From positions 1 to 5,122 of the forward strand of contig CAJAFH010000251.1 of NCBI GenBank assembly GCA_903939005.1: DNA of 5,122 bases. Reading direction: 5' to 3'. Position numbers and translations under genes: made by a program. This document shows, one piece after another, positions 4,371 to 5,122 of this stretch. Origin of the DNA: an uncultured Actinomycetes bacterium. GTDB taxonomy: Bacteria > Actinomycetota > Actinomycetes > Nanopelagicales > Nanopelagicaceae. The notes under the pieces were generated by a model, which saw nothing but the letters and a program-made list of their open reading frames with translations, did no database searches and was not told the origin of the DNA. Numbering within the stretch: position 1 is the first letter of the stretch; each line of letters starts with the position of its first letter.

Positions 4371-5122
4371 GTGAATATACGTGCATCTCTATCTCGCAAG
4401 AAGCTAATCGGTCTAACCGCCGTGCTCATCGCGGGATCAATGGCACTTGCCGAAATTCCGGCAAATGCAGCCGACCCAGGCGCAAGCGCTACCGAAATTG
4501 TTTTAGGTATGCAGCTTCCTGAAACAGGCGCAGCAAGTCCTGGCTACAACAAAGTTGATGACGCAATGCGCGCTTACTTTGATTATGTAAATTCTAAAGG
4601 CGGCATTGGCGGAAAGAAAATTCGCCTCGAAGTTAAAGATGATACTTATAAGGCAGGCTTAACCATTTCTACTGCTTCTTCCCTTATTAATAAGGAAAAA
4701 GTTTTTGCTTTTATCGGAAGCATCGGAACCCAGACACACATCGCAGTAATCAAGGACATCAACCGTCGCAAGATTCCTGATGTATTCGTTAACTCTGGTT
4801 TTTCTGACTTCTACAAGCCAGCTACCTACCCAACAACTTTCGCAGCTCTCGGTACATATGTGACTGAAGCGAAGATCTTGGGTAAGCATCTAAAGGAGAA
4901 GTACCCAGATAAGAAGATTGGTATCTTGTATCAATCAGATGACTTCGGTAGAAACTCACTTGAAGGATTCGCTAAAGCAGGCTTAACTTTCGAAGCCAAG
5001 AAGACATCAGCTGACTTTATCGCTGGTACACAAGGCTCTGTTGGTCTAGCAAGTCAATTGACACAACTGAAAGCAAATGGCGTTGAAATTGTAATTATCG
5101 CCGCTGTTTCATCAGCAACTGC
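4371..5122 (+). CDS. Secreted solute-binding protein of the Liv-type ABC importer (3' end outside window)
   Basis: Extracytoplasmic receptor of the type 1 periplasmic-binding fold (Peripla_BP_6/LivJ-LivK family) that hands solute to the LivHM channel. 250 complete codons are present and the frame is still open at the window end. GTG 4371 is followed by MNIRASLSRKK and a hydrophobic stretch (12-27), then a signal peptidase I-type AxA site, ANA at 31-33; the mature protein starts near ADPGASA. No cysteine follows the hydrophobic stretch, so there is no lipobox, and none occurs anywhere in the 250 residues. Family marks: VLGMQLPETG at 44-53, NSKGGIGGKKIRL at 74-86, KDDTY at 89-93, FIGSIGTQTH at 114-123, RKIPDVF at 133-139 and YQSDDFGRNS at 187-196. 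Lysine codons favour AAG (16 against 7 AAA), unlike livF (5 against 7), which fits high expression. It lies behind its own promoter region after livM. livK/livJ-like, but the ligand is not known. Confidence 0.92.
   Translation, partial: MNIRASLSRKKLIGLTAVLIAGSMALAEIPANAADPGASATEIVLGMQLPETGAASPGYNKVDDAMRAYFDYVNSKGGIGGKKIRLEVKDDTYKAGLTISTASSLINKEKVFAFIGSIGTQTHIAVIKDINRRKIPDVFVNSGFSDFYKPATYPTTFAALGTYVTEAKILGKHLKEKYPDKKIGILYQSDDFGRNSLEGFAKAGLTFEAKKTSADFIAGTQGSVGLASQLTQLKANGVEIVIIAAVSSAT

Noticed and set aside
4659..4889. Minus-strand open frame of 76 codons inside the binding-protein gene
   Set aside because: The plus strand here encodes clear binding-protein motifs; the antisense product shows nothing recognisable.
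1..5122. CRISPR arrays, tRNA or rRNA genes, insertion sequences or phage attachment sites
   Set aside because: No suitable repeats, cloverleaf-like segments, transposase motifs or terminal inverted repeats were found on either strand.

Overview
The window holds the 3' part of an alanine racemase gene, followed on the same strand by a complete set of cytoplasmic and membrane parts of a Liv-type (branched-chain amino acid/amide family) ABC importer, livG-livF-livH-livM, and then the 5' part of a gene for a secreted solute-binding protein. All six genes are on the plus strand and both window edges cut a gene. The organism is probably a member of the Actinobacteria with a compact genome of medium-low GC, such as the freshwater acI/Nanopelagicales group. 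This is an inference from the packed genes, good AGGAGGT ribosome sites before GTG starts, protein style and a base composition that looks mid-40s % GC by eye; no marker gene proves it.

Layout: 1-802 alr (5' end missing); 795-1589 livG; 1582-2295 livF; 2307-3218 livH; 3211-4200 livM; 4201-4370 the only sizeable intergenic stretch; 4371-5122 binding protein (3' end missing). The alr/livG, livG/livF and livH/livM junctions each overlap by exactly 8 bases, and livF/livH are 11 bases apart, so alr to livM reads as one translationally coupled operon. The binding protein comes last, behind a 170-base region with its own likely promoter, two sets of 11-base-phased direct repeats and a leader that can fold in alternative ways.

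How the parts work together: the binding protein captures an amino-acid-like solute outside the membrane, LivH and LivM form the channel, and LivG and LivF form the ATPase pair. The exact substrate cannot be read from the sequence. Alanine racemase supplies D-alanine for the cell wall; its linkage to the importer may be functional or just genome packing.

No wholly new system is evident. The points most worth checking are a degenerate ABC signature in LivG that, with the usual LivF substitutions, would leave the importer with one normal and one degenerate ATP site; PHO-box-like direct repeats upstream of the binding protein; mutually exclusive hairpins in its leader; and a binding protein without a lipid-anchor cysteine although the presumed host has no outer membrane.
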